A stretch of DNA of 64,000 nucleotides, from positions 11,783,012-11,847,011 of the forward strand of contig CM068313.1 of the NCBI GenBank assembly GCA_034766995.1, written 5' to 3'. The notes beneath the pieces were generated by a model that searched no databases, had not been told where the DNA came from, and saw only the letters and a program-made list of their open reading frames with translations. The position numbers were made by a program, and so were the translations under genes. Numbering within the stretch: the first letter of the stretch is position 1; every line of letters starts with the position of its first letter. This DNA is from Acanthacorydalis orientalis (lineage: Eukaryota; Arthropoda; Insecta; Megaloptera; Corydalidae). Of the stretch, positions 10,653 to 22,967 are shown in pieces.

Positions 10653-11733
10653 CTTTAACAAGTTAATATGCATATTAATAGTGATTTTATTTTAATTGAC
10701 TTTTTGTATGAAAATAAATACAAAAATTCATGTCAGTAGTTGAAAATATCTAAACATATCTTAATACATTATTTTAAACATTATTCTAATCAAAAGAACC
10801 ATATTTATTTGTGGAATTTTTGACTTTAAGCTGAAATTGTAAAATTTAAAATAGAAATAATTAATCATTTTTCACAAAATTTACAGACATCCCGCATTAA
10901 ACCTGTTTTATTTCTAGAAAATGTTGTTATATTGATGTATCAGTTTGTTTTATTTCCAGGTACATTTTTTACAAATTTGCTGGTTATTATGATAATTTCA
11001 TTTTTTTACATTTATTTACTATAATATATTGAATAAATCCGATCTTTTTGAATGTATAATAAAATGTATATACACAAAATTAAGGTTATATTAAGCATTA
11101 ACATTCTGACTCTGGGTGGTATTAACCTAGAAAATACCTATACTTACTTGTATAACAGAAATGAGAGTTGTTTTTAATAGTTTAATTAATAAAATATTAA
11201 ATTAATTTAAGAATATTTTATACTGAAAAATACTTTCCTTATTTTATAAATACAGTATTTGTTTTACAAATCAAAAACAGTCATTACAAAGTATCTAAAA
11301 TAAAACTTCTACCAGAAAATAAATTATTATCGTCAATAATCCCTAATTATTTATAATTATAGATTTGTTGTTAATTTTCACTCAATGAGATTCATTTATT
11401 TAATACGAATGGTTTTTAATTAAAATAAAAAAATATTTATGAGAAAAACATCCATTTATTAATTTTTTTGTAGATTTTTTATTTATTCATATTTAAACAT
11501 AACATAGTTTCTAATTTCCATGTATCCTACTAGTACATATTATTTTTTTCCGATGTTAATTTATATTGCGATATTTTTTTCATTTACAATCATCTAAAAA
11601 GTTATTATCCAATAATTGGCATCAAAAGAAAAAAAATCAGTCATAAAACGAACCTTCAAAGCAACATACTCGTTTCATTTTTTTTTTGCACATTAATTGA
11701 TTTTCTACGATACGTTGTCACATTTATTGATAT

Positions 11734-12003
11734 TTATGCGTTAATAAAATCGCACACTTTCATAAAACCGTAATACATTCGCCACGTGTGGAAACTAAAC
11801 ACGCGTACATAAATTACGAACACAAAGATTCGAAAACGAGATGTGATTTTACACACACACCGTTTATGTAACGAGTACCATTGTTTCTCAGCGGCGTTAC
11901 ATGTGTTCACACAAAGCGGCAACTCGGAGACAAGTTTATGGTCCTGTCGATGTGTCACCTGGTCGTTGCGGAAACTTAACGAAGCAACAGCAGCGACGAA
12001 CAA
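11734..12003 (-). other. 89-codon open frame in GC-richer patch, unrecognised
   Basis: The patch has a more balanced base composition than its surroundings and an open minus-strand frame starting MFVAAVASLSF. The predicted peptide has a hydrophobic segment near residues 58-66 and several cysteines, but no domain I recognise. It could be an exon or promoter fragment of a neighbouring gene, or chance. It sits just outside the TA tail of the LINE fragment. I would not annotate it as a gene without transcript evidence. Confidence 0.15.
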
Positions 12004-12064
12004 TCCCTAACATGGTATAAGAAATCTTATACTAGAGGTTCTATTAACTTTTTTATATGCATGT

Positions 12065-12458
<394 letters not shown>

Positions 12459-13756
12459 ATGCAGTTTTTTGATAATTGCGATATTTATTATTGTCCGATG
12501 TTAATTTTGTGTAAGATATCATATAGAACACTTCAATACGCATCGACGAGTATTAAATAGTTGCCATTTTATAACATTTTGGTTAATTTAAGTAGGAAAA
12601 ACCTGTATTTTTGCGGATTTTTCGCCGTTTTTGTGACTTTTTCGACATCTATTATGAACCGATGTTAATTTTGACTCATATATGATATAGTACATTACAA
12701 TACGCATCGCATAGTATGAAATAGTTGCCATTTTTATAACATTTTGGATATTTTAGGCATGAAAAACATTTATTTTTGCGAATTTTTTGCAGTTTTTGTG
12801 ACTTTCGGTATCTATTAAAAACCGATGTCAATTTCGACTCAAGTATGAAATAGAACATTAAATAACGCATAGAACAGTATGAAATAGTTGCTAGTTTTAT
12901 AACATTTTGGATATTTTATGAAGGAAGAACGTTAATTTTGCGGATTTTTTGCGGTTTTTTTGATATTTCCGACATTTATTATGAACCGATGTTAATTTTG
13001 TCTAGAAATATACATAAAGCATTAAAAGACGATCCGACCAGTATTAATTAGTTGCCAAATTATCCTACATATCCATTAAATAAGTCATATCCACAATATC
13101 CGCCATATACGAAATATCCGCAATATCCGCCATATCCGCAATATCCGCAATAACCGCCGTATCCAAGAAAAATGTGATTTTATGCAGTTTTTTGATATTT
13201 GCGGTATTTATTAGTGTCCGATGTTAATTTTGTGTAAGATATCATATAAAACAATTAAATAAGCATCGACCGGTATGAAATAGTTGCCATTTATATAACA
13301 ATTTCGATATTTTATGATTGAAAAACTTGTATTTTTGCGGATATTTCGAGGTTTTTGAAACATTTTCTAAATCCATTATGAACCGATGTTAATTTTGTCC
13401 CATTTATGATATAGAACATGAAAATACGCATCGAACAATATGGAATAATTTCCATTTTTGTAACATTTTGGATATTTAGACCAAGAAAAACTTGTATTAT
13501 TGTGGATATTTCAGGGTCTTTGTGACTTTTTCGCTATCCGTTATAAACCGACGTTAATTTTATTTAATTTGTGATATAGAACATGAAATTTTGCATCGAA
13601 CAGTATAAAATAGTTGCTAGTTTTATAACATTTTGATTATTTTATGAAGGAAAAACGGTAATTTTTGCCGATTTTTTTCGGTTTTTTTGATATTTCCGAC
13701 ATTTATTACGGACAGATATTAATTTTGTCTAGAAATATACATAAAGCATTAAAAAA
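12459..13756 (+). repeat. left array edge, diverged plus-oriented monomers
   Basis: Eight plus-oriented monomers carry the identifying box near 12,538, 12,702, 12,865, 13,029, 13,262, 13,430, 13,590 and 13,752. The first three steps are 163-164 bp. A step of about 233 bp spans a TATCCGC-rich junction at 13,055-13,165, where orientation does not change. Boxes vary strongly (GACGAGTATT, GCATAGTATG, AGAACAGTAT), so these are old, unhomogenised copies. Confidence 0.85.
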
Positions 13757-13952
13757 CGAATCGACCAGTATTGACTAGTTACAACAATATCCTACATATC
13801 AACAAAATAAGCCATATCCTCAATATCCGCCATATCCGCAATATCCGCCATATCCGCAATATATGAATTGCGGATATGGCGGATATAGCGGATATGGCTT
13901 ATTTTGTTGATATGTAGGATATTGTGGTAACTAGTCAATACTGGTCGATTCG
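13757..13952. repeat. near-perfect palindrome (ancestral centre B)
   Basis: Arms run from TCGACCAGTATTGACTAG to CTAGTCAATACTGGTCGA around a centre near 13,864. They include CCTACATATCAACAAAATAA on one side and its complement on the other. The middle is built from TATCCGCCA and TATCCGCAA units. Plus monomers lie to the left and minus monomers to the right. It matches the later centre-B junctions but is more symmetric. The right half recurs at 51,446-51,560. Confidence 0.9.
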
Positions 13953-14953
13953 TCATTTAATGCTTTATGTATAGTTCTAGACAAAATTAACATCGGTCCA
14001 TAATAATTGTCGGAAATATCAAAAAAACCGCAAAATATCGGCAAAATTTTCCGTTATTCCTTCATAAAATATGCAAAATGTTATAAAACTAGCAAGTATT
14101 TCATACTGTTCGATGCGTAATTACATGTTCTATATCGTAAAAGAGACAAAATTAACATAGGTTCATAATTGATTCCGAAAGAGTCACAAAAACCGCGAAA
14201 TATCCGCAAAAATACAAATTTTTCTCGCTTAAAGTATCCAAAATGTTATAAAAATGGATACTATTTCAAACTGTTCGATGTGTATTTTAATGTTCTATAT
14301 CATAAATGAGACAAAAATAACATCGGTTCATAATGGATACCGAAAAAGTAACAAAAACCGCGAAATATCCGCAAAATATCCGCAAAAATAAACGTTTTTC
14401 TTGCCTAAAATAACCAAAATGTAAAAAAAATGACAAAAATGACAGAATTTTTCGCGGTTTTTGTGACTTTTTTGGTATCTATTATGAACCGATGTTAATT
14501 TTGACTCATGTATGATATAGTATATTAAAATACGCATCGGATAGTATGAAATAGTTGCCATTTTTATAGCATTTTGGATCTTTTAGCCATGAAAAACCTT
14601 TATTTTTGTTAATTTTTCGCGGTTTTTGTGACTTTTTCGGTATCTATTATAAACCGATGTCAATTTTGTCTCAAGTATGAAATAGAACATTAAATAACGC
14701 ATAGAACAGTATGAAATAGTTGCTAGTTTTATAACATTTTGGGTATTTTATGAAGGAAAAACTGTAATTTTTGCTGATTTTTTGCGGTTTTTATGATATT
14801 TCCGACATTTATTACGGACAGATATTAATTTAGTCTAGAAATATACATAAAGCATTAAAAGACGAATCGACCAGTATTAACTAGTTACCAAAATATCCTA
14901 CATATCAACAAAATAAATCATATCCGCCATATCCTCAATATCCGCCATATCCG
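13953..14953. repeat. left edge, minus block, flip, then plus block
   Basis: Minus-oriented diverged monomers (boxes near 14,110 and 14,275) run to about 14,440. There the orientation flips abruptly inside a monomer: AAAATGACAAAAATGACAG is followed by TTTTTCGCGGTTTTTGTGAC. No core A separates the two blocks. Plus-oriented monomers then run to the first regular centre B at 14,954. The 77-codon minus-strand frame here is spurious. Confidence 0.8.
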
Positions 14954-17558
14954 CAATATATAAAATATCCAAAATGTTTTAAAAATGGCAACTATTTCAT
15001 ACCGGTCGATGCGTATATAATTGTTCTATATCATATCTTATTTAAAATTAATATCAGTCCATAAAATATGTAGGAAATATCAAATAAACTGCAAAAAATC
15101 ACATTTTTTTGATATTGCGGATAATGCGGATATTTCGTATATGGTGGATATTACGGATATTGCTTATTTTGTGGATATGTAGGATAATTTGGCAACTAAT
15201 TAATACTGGTCGATTCGTCTTTTAATGCTTTATGTATATTTCTAGACTAAATTAATATCTGTCCGTAATAAATGTCAGAAATATCATAAAAACCGCAAAA
15301 AATCAGCAAAAATTACAGTTTTTCCTTCATAAAATACCCAAAATGTTATAAAACTAGCAACTATTTCATACTGTTCTATGCGTTATTTAATGTTCTATTT
15401 CATACTTGAGTCAAAATTGACATCGGTTTATAATAGATACCGAAAAAGTCACAAAAACCGCGAAAAATTAACAAAAATAAAGGTTTTTCATGTCTAAAAG
15501 ATCCAAAATGCTATAAAAATGGCAACTATTTCATACTATCCGATGCGTATTTTAATATACTATATCATACATGAGTCAAAATTAACATCGGTTCATAATA
15601 GATACCAAAAAAGTCACAAAAACCGCGAAAAATTCGCGAAATTAAAGGTTTTTCATGCCTAAAATATCCAAAATGTCAAAAAAGTGGCAACTATTTCATA
15701 CTATCCGATGCCTATTTTAATGTTCTATATCATAAATGAGACAAAAATAACATCGGTTCATAATGGATACCGAAAAAGTTACAAAAACCGCGAAATATCC
15801 GCAAAATATCCGCAAAAAAAAACGTTTTCCTTGCTTAAAATAGCCAAAATATAAAAAAAATTACAAAAATTTCATACTGTTCGATGCGTATTTTAATGTT
15901 CTGTATCATAAGATAATAATAAATAACAAAAAATAACGAAAAACCCCCAAAAATCGCATTTTTTTGGATTTTGCGGATATGCGGATATGGCGGATACGCA
16001 AAAATAAACGTTTTTCTTGCTTAAAATAGCCAAAATGTAAAAAAAATTACAAAAATTTCATACTGTTCGATGCGTATTTTAATGTTCTATATCATAAGAT
16101 AATAATAAATAACAAAAAATAACGAAAAACCCCCAAAAATCGCATTTTTTTGGATTTTGCGGATATGCGGATATGGCGGATACGCAAAAATAAACGTTTT
16201 TCTTGCTTAAAATAGCCAAAATGTAAAAAAAATTACAAAAATTTCATACTGTTCGATGCGTATTCTCATGTTCTATATCATAAGATAATAATAAATAACA
16301 AAAAATAACGAAAAACCCCCAAAAATCGCATTTTTTTGGATTATGCGGATAAACGGATATGGCGGATACGCGGATATGGCGGATATGATATCCGCCGCGG
16401 ATATGATATCCGCCGCGGATATGATATCCGCCGCGGATATGATATCCGCAATATCCGCGTATCCGCCATATCCGCATATCCGCAAAATCCAAAAAAATGC
16501 GATTTTGGGGGGTTTTTGAGTTATTTTTGTTATTTATTATTATCTAATGATATAGAACATGAGAATACGCATCGAACAGTATGAAATTTTTGTCATTTTT
16601 TTTACATTTTGGCTATTTTAAGCAAGAAAAACGTTTATTTTTGCATATCCGCCATATCCGCATATCCGCAAAATCCGTAAAAATGCGATTTTGGGGGGTT
16701 TATGAGTTATTTTTGGTATTTATTATTATCTAATGATATAGAACATGAGAATACGCATCGAACAGTATGAAATTTTTGTCATTTTTTTTACATTTTGGCT
16801 ATTTTAAGCAAGAAAAACGTTTATTTTTGCGTATCCGCCATATCCGCATATCCGCAAAAAACAAAAAAAATGCGATTTTGGGGGGTTTTTGAGTTATTTT
16901 TGGTATTTATTATTATCTAATGATATAGAACATGAGAATACGCATCGAACAGTATGAAATTTTTGTCATTTTTTTTACATTTTGGCTATTTTAAGCAAGA
17001 AGAACGTTTATTTTTGCGTATCCGCCATATCCGCATATCCGCAAAATCCAAAAAAATGCGATTTTGGGGGGTTTTTGAGTTATTTTTGGTATTTATTATT
17101 ATCTAATGATATAGAACATGAGAATACGCATCGAACAGTATGAAATTTTTGTCATTTTTTTTACATTTTGGCTATTTTAAGCAAGAAAAACATTTATTTT
17201 TGCGGATGTTTTGCGGATATTTCGCGGTTTTTGTCACTTTTTCGGTATCAATTATGAACCTATGTTAATTTTGTTTTTTTTACGATATAGAACATGAGAA
17301 TACGCATCGAACGGTATGAAATAGTTGCTAGTTTTATAACATTTTGCATATTTTATGAAGGAATAACGGAAATTTTTGCAGATATTTTGCGGTTTTTTTG
17401 ATATTTCCGACATTTATTATGGACCGATGTTAATTTAGTCTAGAAATATACATAAAGCATTAAAAGACGAATCGACCAGTATTAACTAGTTACCAAAATA
17501 TCCTACATATCAACAAAATAAATCATATCCGCCATATCCTCAATATCCGCCATATCCG
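14954..17558. repeat. HOR 1 (n=4, m=3)
   Basis: The minus arm has about eight monomers (boxes near 15,010, 15,205, 15,375, 15,540, 15,700, 15,885, 16,070, 16,255). Core A is at 16,337-16,495 with three 18-bp units. The plus arm has four 186-bp monomers and two older ones. Length 2,605 bp. Private variants: CATGTCTAAAAG in the minus arm (GGCT elsewhere) and AATCCGTAAAAATG in the plus arm. It shares GGATTATGCGG at core A with HOR 2 only. The last minus monomer carries TATTCTCATG, a plus-arm allele. Confidence 0.9.
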
Positions 17559-20160
17559 CAATATATAAAATATCCAAAATGTTTTAAAAATGGCAACTAT
17601 TTCATACCGGTCGATGCGTATATAATTGTTCTATATCATATCTTATTTAAAATTAATATCAGTCCATAAAATATGTAGGAAATATCAAATAAACTGCAAA
17701 AAATCACATTTTTTTGATATTGCGGATAATGCGGATATTTCGTATATGGTGGATATTACGGATATTGCTTATTTTGTGGATATGTAGGATAATTTGGCAA
17801 CTAATTAATACTGGTCGATTCGTCTTTTAATGCTTTATGTATATTTCTAGACTAAATTAATATCTGTCCGTAATAAATGTCGGAAATATCATAAAAACCG
17901 CAAAAAATCAGCAAAAATTACAGTTTTTCCTTCATAAAATACCCAAAATGTTATAAAACTAGCAACTATTTCATACTGTTCTATGCGTTATTTATGTTCT
18001 ATTTCATACTTGAGTCAAAATTGACATCGGTTTATAATAGATACCGAAAAAGTCACAAAAACCGCGAAAAATTAACAAAAATAAAGGTTTTTCATGGCTA
18101 AAAGATCCAAAATGCTATAAAAATGGCAACTATTTCATACTATCCGATGCGTATTTTAATATACTATATCATACATGAGTCAAAATTAACATCGGTTCAT
18201 AATAGATACCAAAAAAGTCACAAAAACCGCGAAAAATTCGCGAAATTAAAGGTTTTTCATGCCTAAAATATCCCAAATGTTAAAAAAGTGGCAACTATTT
18301 CATACTATCCGATGCCTATTTTAATGTTCTATATCATAAATGAGACAAAAATAACATCGGTTCATAATGGATACCGAAAAAGTTACAAAAACCGCGAAAT
18401 ATCCGCAAAATATCCGCAAAAAAAAACGTTTTCCTTGCTTAAAATAGCCAAAATATAAAAAAAATTACAAAAATTTCATACTGTTCGATGCGTATTTTAA
18501 TGTTCTGTATCATAAGATAATAATAAATAAGAAAAAATAACGAAAAACCCCCAAAAATCGCATTTTTTTGGATTTTGCGGATATGCGGATATGGCGGATA
18601 CGCAAAAATAAACGTTTTTCTTGCTTAAAATAGCCAAAATGTAAAAAAAATTACAAAAATTTCAACTGTTCGATGCGTATTTTAATGTTCTATATCATAA
18701 GATAATAATAAATAACAAAAAATAACGAAAAACCCCCAAAAATCGCATTTTTTTGGATTTTGCGGATATGCGGATATGGCGGATACGCAAAAATAAACGT
18801 TTTTCTTGCTTAAAATAGCCAAAATGTAAAAAAAATTACAAAAATTTCATACTGTTCGATGCGTATTTTAATGTTCTATATCATAAGATAATAATAAATA
18901 ACAAAAAATAACGAAAAACCCCCAAAAATCGAATTTTTTTGGATTATGCGGATAAACGGATATGGCGGATACGCGGATATGGCGGATATGATATCCGCCG
19001 CGGATATGATATCCGCCGCGGATATGATATCCGCCGCGGATATGATATCCGCAATATCCGCGTATCCGCCATATCCGCATATCCGCAAAATCCAAAAAAA
19101 TGCGATTTTGGGGGGTTTTTGAGTTATTTTTGTTATTTATTATTATCTAATGATATAGAACATGAGAATACGCATCGAACAGTATGAAATTTTTGTCATT
19201 TTTTTTACATTTTGGCTATTTTAAGCAAGAAAAACGTTTATTTTTGCATATCCGCCATATCCGCATATCCGCAAAATCCAAAAAAATGCGATTTTGGGGG
19301 GTTTTTGAGTTATTTTTGTTATTTATTATTATCTAATGATATAGAACATGAGAATACGCATCGAACAGTATGAAATTTTTGTCATTTTTTTTACATTTTG
19401 GCTATTTTAAGCAAGAAAAACGTTTATTTTTGCATATCCGCCATATCCGCATATCCGCAAAATCCGAAAAAATGCGATTTTGGGGGGTTTATGAGTTATT
19501 TTTGGTATTTATTATTATCTAATGATATAGAACATGAGAATACGCATCGAACAGTATGAAATTTTTGTCATTTTTTTTACATTTTGGCTATTTTAAGCAA
19601 GAAAAACGTTTATTTTTGCGTATCCGCCATATCCGCATATCCGCAAAATCCAAAAAAATGCGATTTTGGGGGGTTTTTGAGTTATTTTTGGTATTTATTA
19701 TTATCTAATGATATAGAACATGAGAATACGCATCGAACAGTATGAAATTTTTGTCATTTTTTTTACATTTTGTATATTTTAAGCAAGAAAAACATTTATT
19801 TTTGCGGATGTTTTGCGGATATTTCGCGGTTTTTGTCACTTTTTCGGTATCAATTATGAACCTATGTTAATTTTGTTTTTTTTACGATATAGAACATGAG
19901 AATACGCATCGAACGGTATGAAATAGTTGCTAGTTTTATAACATTTTGCATATTTTATGAAGGAATAACGGAAATTTTTGCAGATATTTTGCGGTTTTTT
20001 TGATATTTCCGACATTTATTATGGACCGATGTTAATTTTGTCTAGAAATATACATAAAGCATTAAAAGACGAATCGACCAGTATTAACTAGTTACCAAAA
20101 TATCCTACATATCAACAAAATAAATCATATCCGCCATATCCTCAATATCCGCCATATCCG
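17559..20160. repeat. HOR 2 (n=4, m=3)
   Basis: Core A is at 18,940-19,097. Length 2,602 bp, the reference length. It carries the block variants GTTATTTATGTTC (one base shorter than GTTATTTAATGTTC) and AATAAGAAAAAATAACG, shared with HORs 3-5. One minus monomer lacks two bases (TTTCAACTGTTCG). Confidence 0.9.
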
Positions 20161-22967
20161 CAATATATAAAATATCCAAAATGTTTTAAAAATGGCAACT
20201 ATTTCATACCGGTCGATGCGTATATAATTGTTCTATATCATATCTTATTTAAAATTAATATCAGTCCATAAAATATGTAGGAAATATCAAATAAACTGCA
20301 AAAAATCACATTTTTTTGATATTGCGGATAATGCGGATATTTCGTATATGGTGGATATTACGGATATTGCTTATTTTGTGGATATGTAGGATAATTTGGC
20401 AACTAATTAATACTGGTCGATTCGTCTTTTAATGCTTTATGTATATTTCTAGACTAAATTAATATCTGTCCGTAATAAATGTCGGAAATATCATAAAAAC
20501 CGCAAAAAATCAGCAAAAATTACAGTTTTTCCTTCATAAAATACCCAAAATGTTATAAAACTAGCAACTATTTCATACTGTTCTATGCGTTATTTATGTT
20601 CTATTTCATACTTGAGTCAAAATTGACATCGGTTTATAATAGATACCGAAAAAGTCACAAAAACCGCGAAAAATTAACAAAAATAAAGGTTTTTCATGGC
20701 TAAAAGATCCAAAATGCTATAAAAATGGCAACTATTTCATACTATCCGATGCGTATTTTAATATACTATATCATACATGAGTCAAAATTAACATCGGTTC
20801 ATAATAGATACCAAAAAAGTCACAAAAACCGCGAAAAATTCGCGAAATTAAAGGTTTTTCATGCCTAAAATATCCAAAATGTTAAAAAAGTGGCAACTAT
20901 TTCATACTATCCGATGCCTATTTTAATGTTCTATATCATAAATGAGACAAAAATAACATCGGTTCATAATGGATACCGAAAAAGTTACAAAAACCGCGAA
21001 ATATCCGCAAAATATCCGCAAAAAAAAACGTTTTCCTTGCTTAAAATAGCCAAAATATAAAAAAAATTACAAAAATTTCATACTGTTCGATGCGTATTTT
21101 AATGTTCTGTATCATAAGATAATAATAAATAAGAAAAAATAACGAAAAACCCCCAAAAATCGCATTTTTTTGGATTTTGCGGATATGCGGATATGGCGGA
21201 TACGCAAAAATAAACGTTTTTCTTGCTTAAAATAGCCAAAATGTAAAAAAAATTACAAAAATTTCATACTGTTCGATGCGTATTTTAATGTTCTATATCA
21301 TAAGATAATAATAAATAAGAAAAAATAACGAAAAACCCCCAAAAATCGCATTTTTTTGGATTTTGCGGATATGCGGATATGGCGGATACGCAAAAATAAA
21401 CGTTTTTCTTGCTTAAAATAGCCAAAATGTAAAAAAAATTACAAAAATTTCATACTGTTCGATGCGTATTCTCATGTTCTATATCATAAGATAATAATAA
21501 ATAACAAAAAATAACGAAAAACCCCCAAAAATCGCATTTTTTTGGATTTTGCGGATAAACGGATATGGCGGATACGCGGATATGGCGGATATGATATCCG
21601 CCGCGGATATGATATCCGCCGCGGATATGATATCCGCCGCGGATATGATATCCGCCGCGGATATGATATCCGCAATATCCGCGTATCCGCCATATCCGCA
21701 TATCCGCAAAATCCAAAAAAATGCGATTTTGGGGGGTTTTTGAGTTATTTTTGTTATTTATTATTATCTAATGATATAGAACATGAGAATACGCATCGAA
21801 CAGTATGAAATTTTTGTCATTTTTTTTACATTTTGGCTATTTTAAGCAAGAAAAACGTTTATTTTTGCATATCCGCCATATCCGCATATCCGCAAAATCC
21901 GAAAAAATGCGATTTTGGGGGGTTTATGAGTTATTTTTGGTATTTATTATTATCTAATGATATAGAACATGAGAATACGCATCGAACAGTATGAAATTTT
22001 TGTCATTTTTTTTACATTTTGGCTATTTTAAGCAAGAAAAACGTTTATTTTTGCGTATCCGCCATATCCGCATATCCGCAAAATCCAAAAAAATGCGATT
22101 TTGGGGGGTTTTTGAGTTATTTTTGGTATTTATTATTATCTAATGATATAGAACATGAGAATACGCATCGAACAGTATGAAATTTTTGTCATTTTTTTTA
22201 CATTTTGGCTATTTTAAGCAAGAAAAACGTTTATTTTTGCGTATCCGCCATATCCGCATATCCGCAAAATCCAAAAAAATGCGATTTTGGGGGGTTTTTG
22301 AGTTATTTTTGGTATTTATTATTATCTAATGATATAGAACATGAGAATACGCATCGAACAGTATGAAATTTTTGTCATTTTTTTTACATTTTGGCTATTT
22401 TAAGCAAGAAAAACGTTTATTTTTGCGTATCCGCCATATCCGCATATCCGCAAAATCCAAAAAAATGCGATTTTGGGGGGTTTTTGAGTTATTTTTGGTA
22501 TTTATTATTATCTAATGATATAGAACATGAGAATACGCATCGAACAGTATGAAATTTTTGTCATTTTTTTTACATTTTGTATATTTTAAGCAAGAAAAAC
22601 ATTTATTTTTGCGGATGTTTTGCGGATATTTCGCGGTTTTTGTCACTTTTTCGGTATCAATTATGAACCTATGTTAATTTTGTTTTTTTTACGATATAGA
22701 ACATGAGAATACGCATCGAACGGTATGAAATAGTTGCTAGTTTTATAACATTTTGCATATTTTATGAAGGAATAACGGAAATTTTTGCAGATATTTTGCG
22801 GTTTTTTTGATATTTCCGACATTTATTATGGACCGATGTTAATTTTGTCTAGAAATATACATAAAGCATTAAAAGACGAATCGACCAGTATTAACTAGTT
22901 ACCAAAATATCCTACATATCAACAAAATAAATCATATCCGCCATATCCTCAATATCCGCCATATCCG
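20161..22967. repeat. HOR 3 (n=5, m=4)
   Basis: Core A at 21,543-21,720 has four 18-bp units. Five 186-bp plus monomers. Length 2,807 bp, which is the reference plus one monomer and one core unit. The last minus monomer (21,467-21,479) carries the plus-arm allele TATTCTCATG. Confidence 0.9.

Larger units (their letters stand above)
9769..11733. other. AT-rich stretch with two TA tracts, no gene
   Basis: Contains the TA runs annotated separately. The 73-codon minus-strand frame at 9,985-10,206 is largely a reading across a microsatellite. No other structure was seen. Confidence 0.5.

Noticed and set aside
16337..16495. Short regular palindromic repeats resembling a CRISPR array
   Set aside because: The 18-bp units are contiguous without unique spacers and lie within a eukaryotic satellite.
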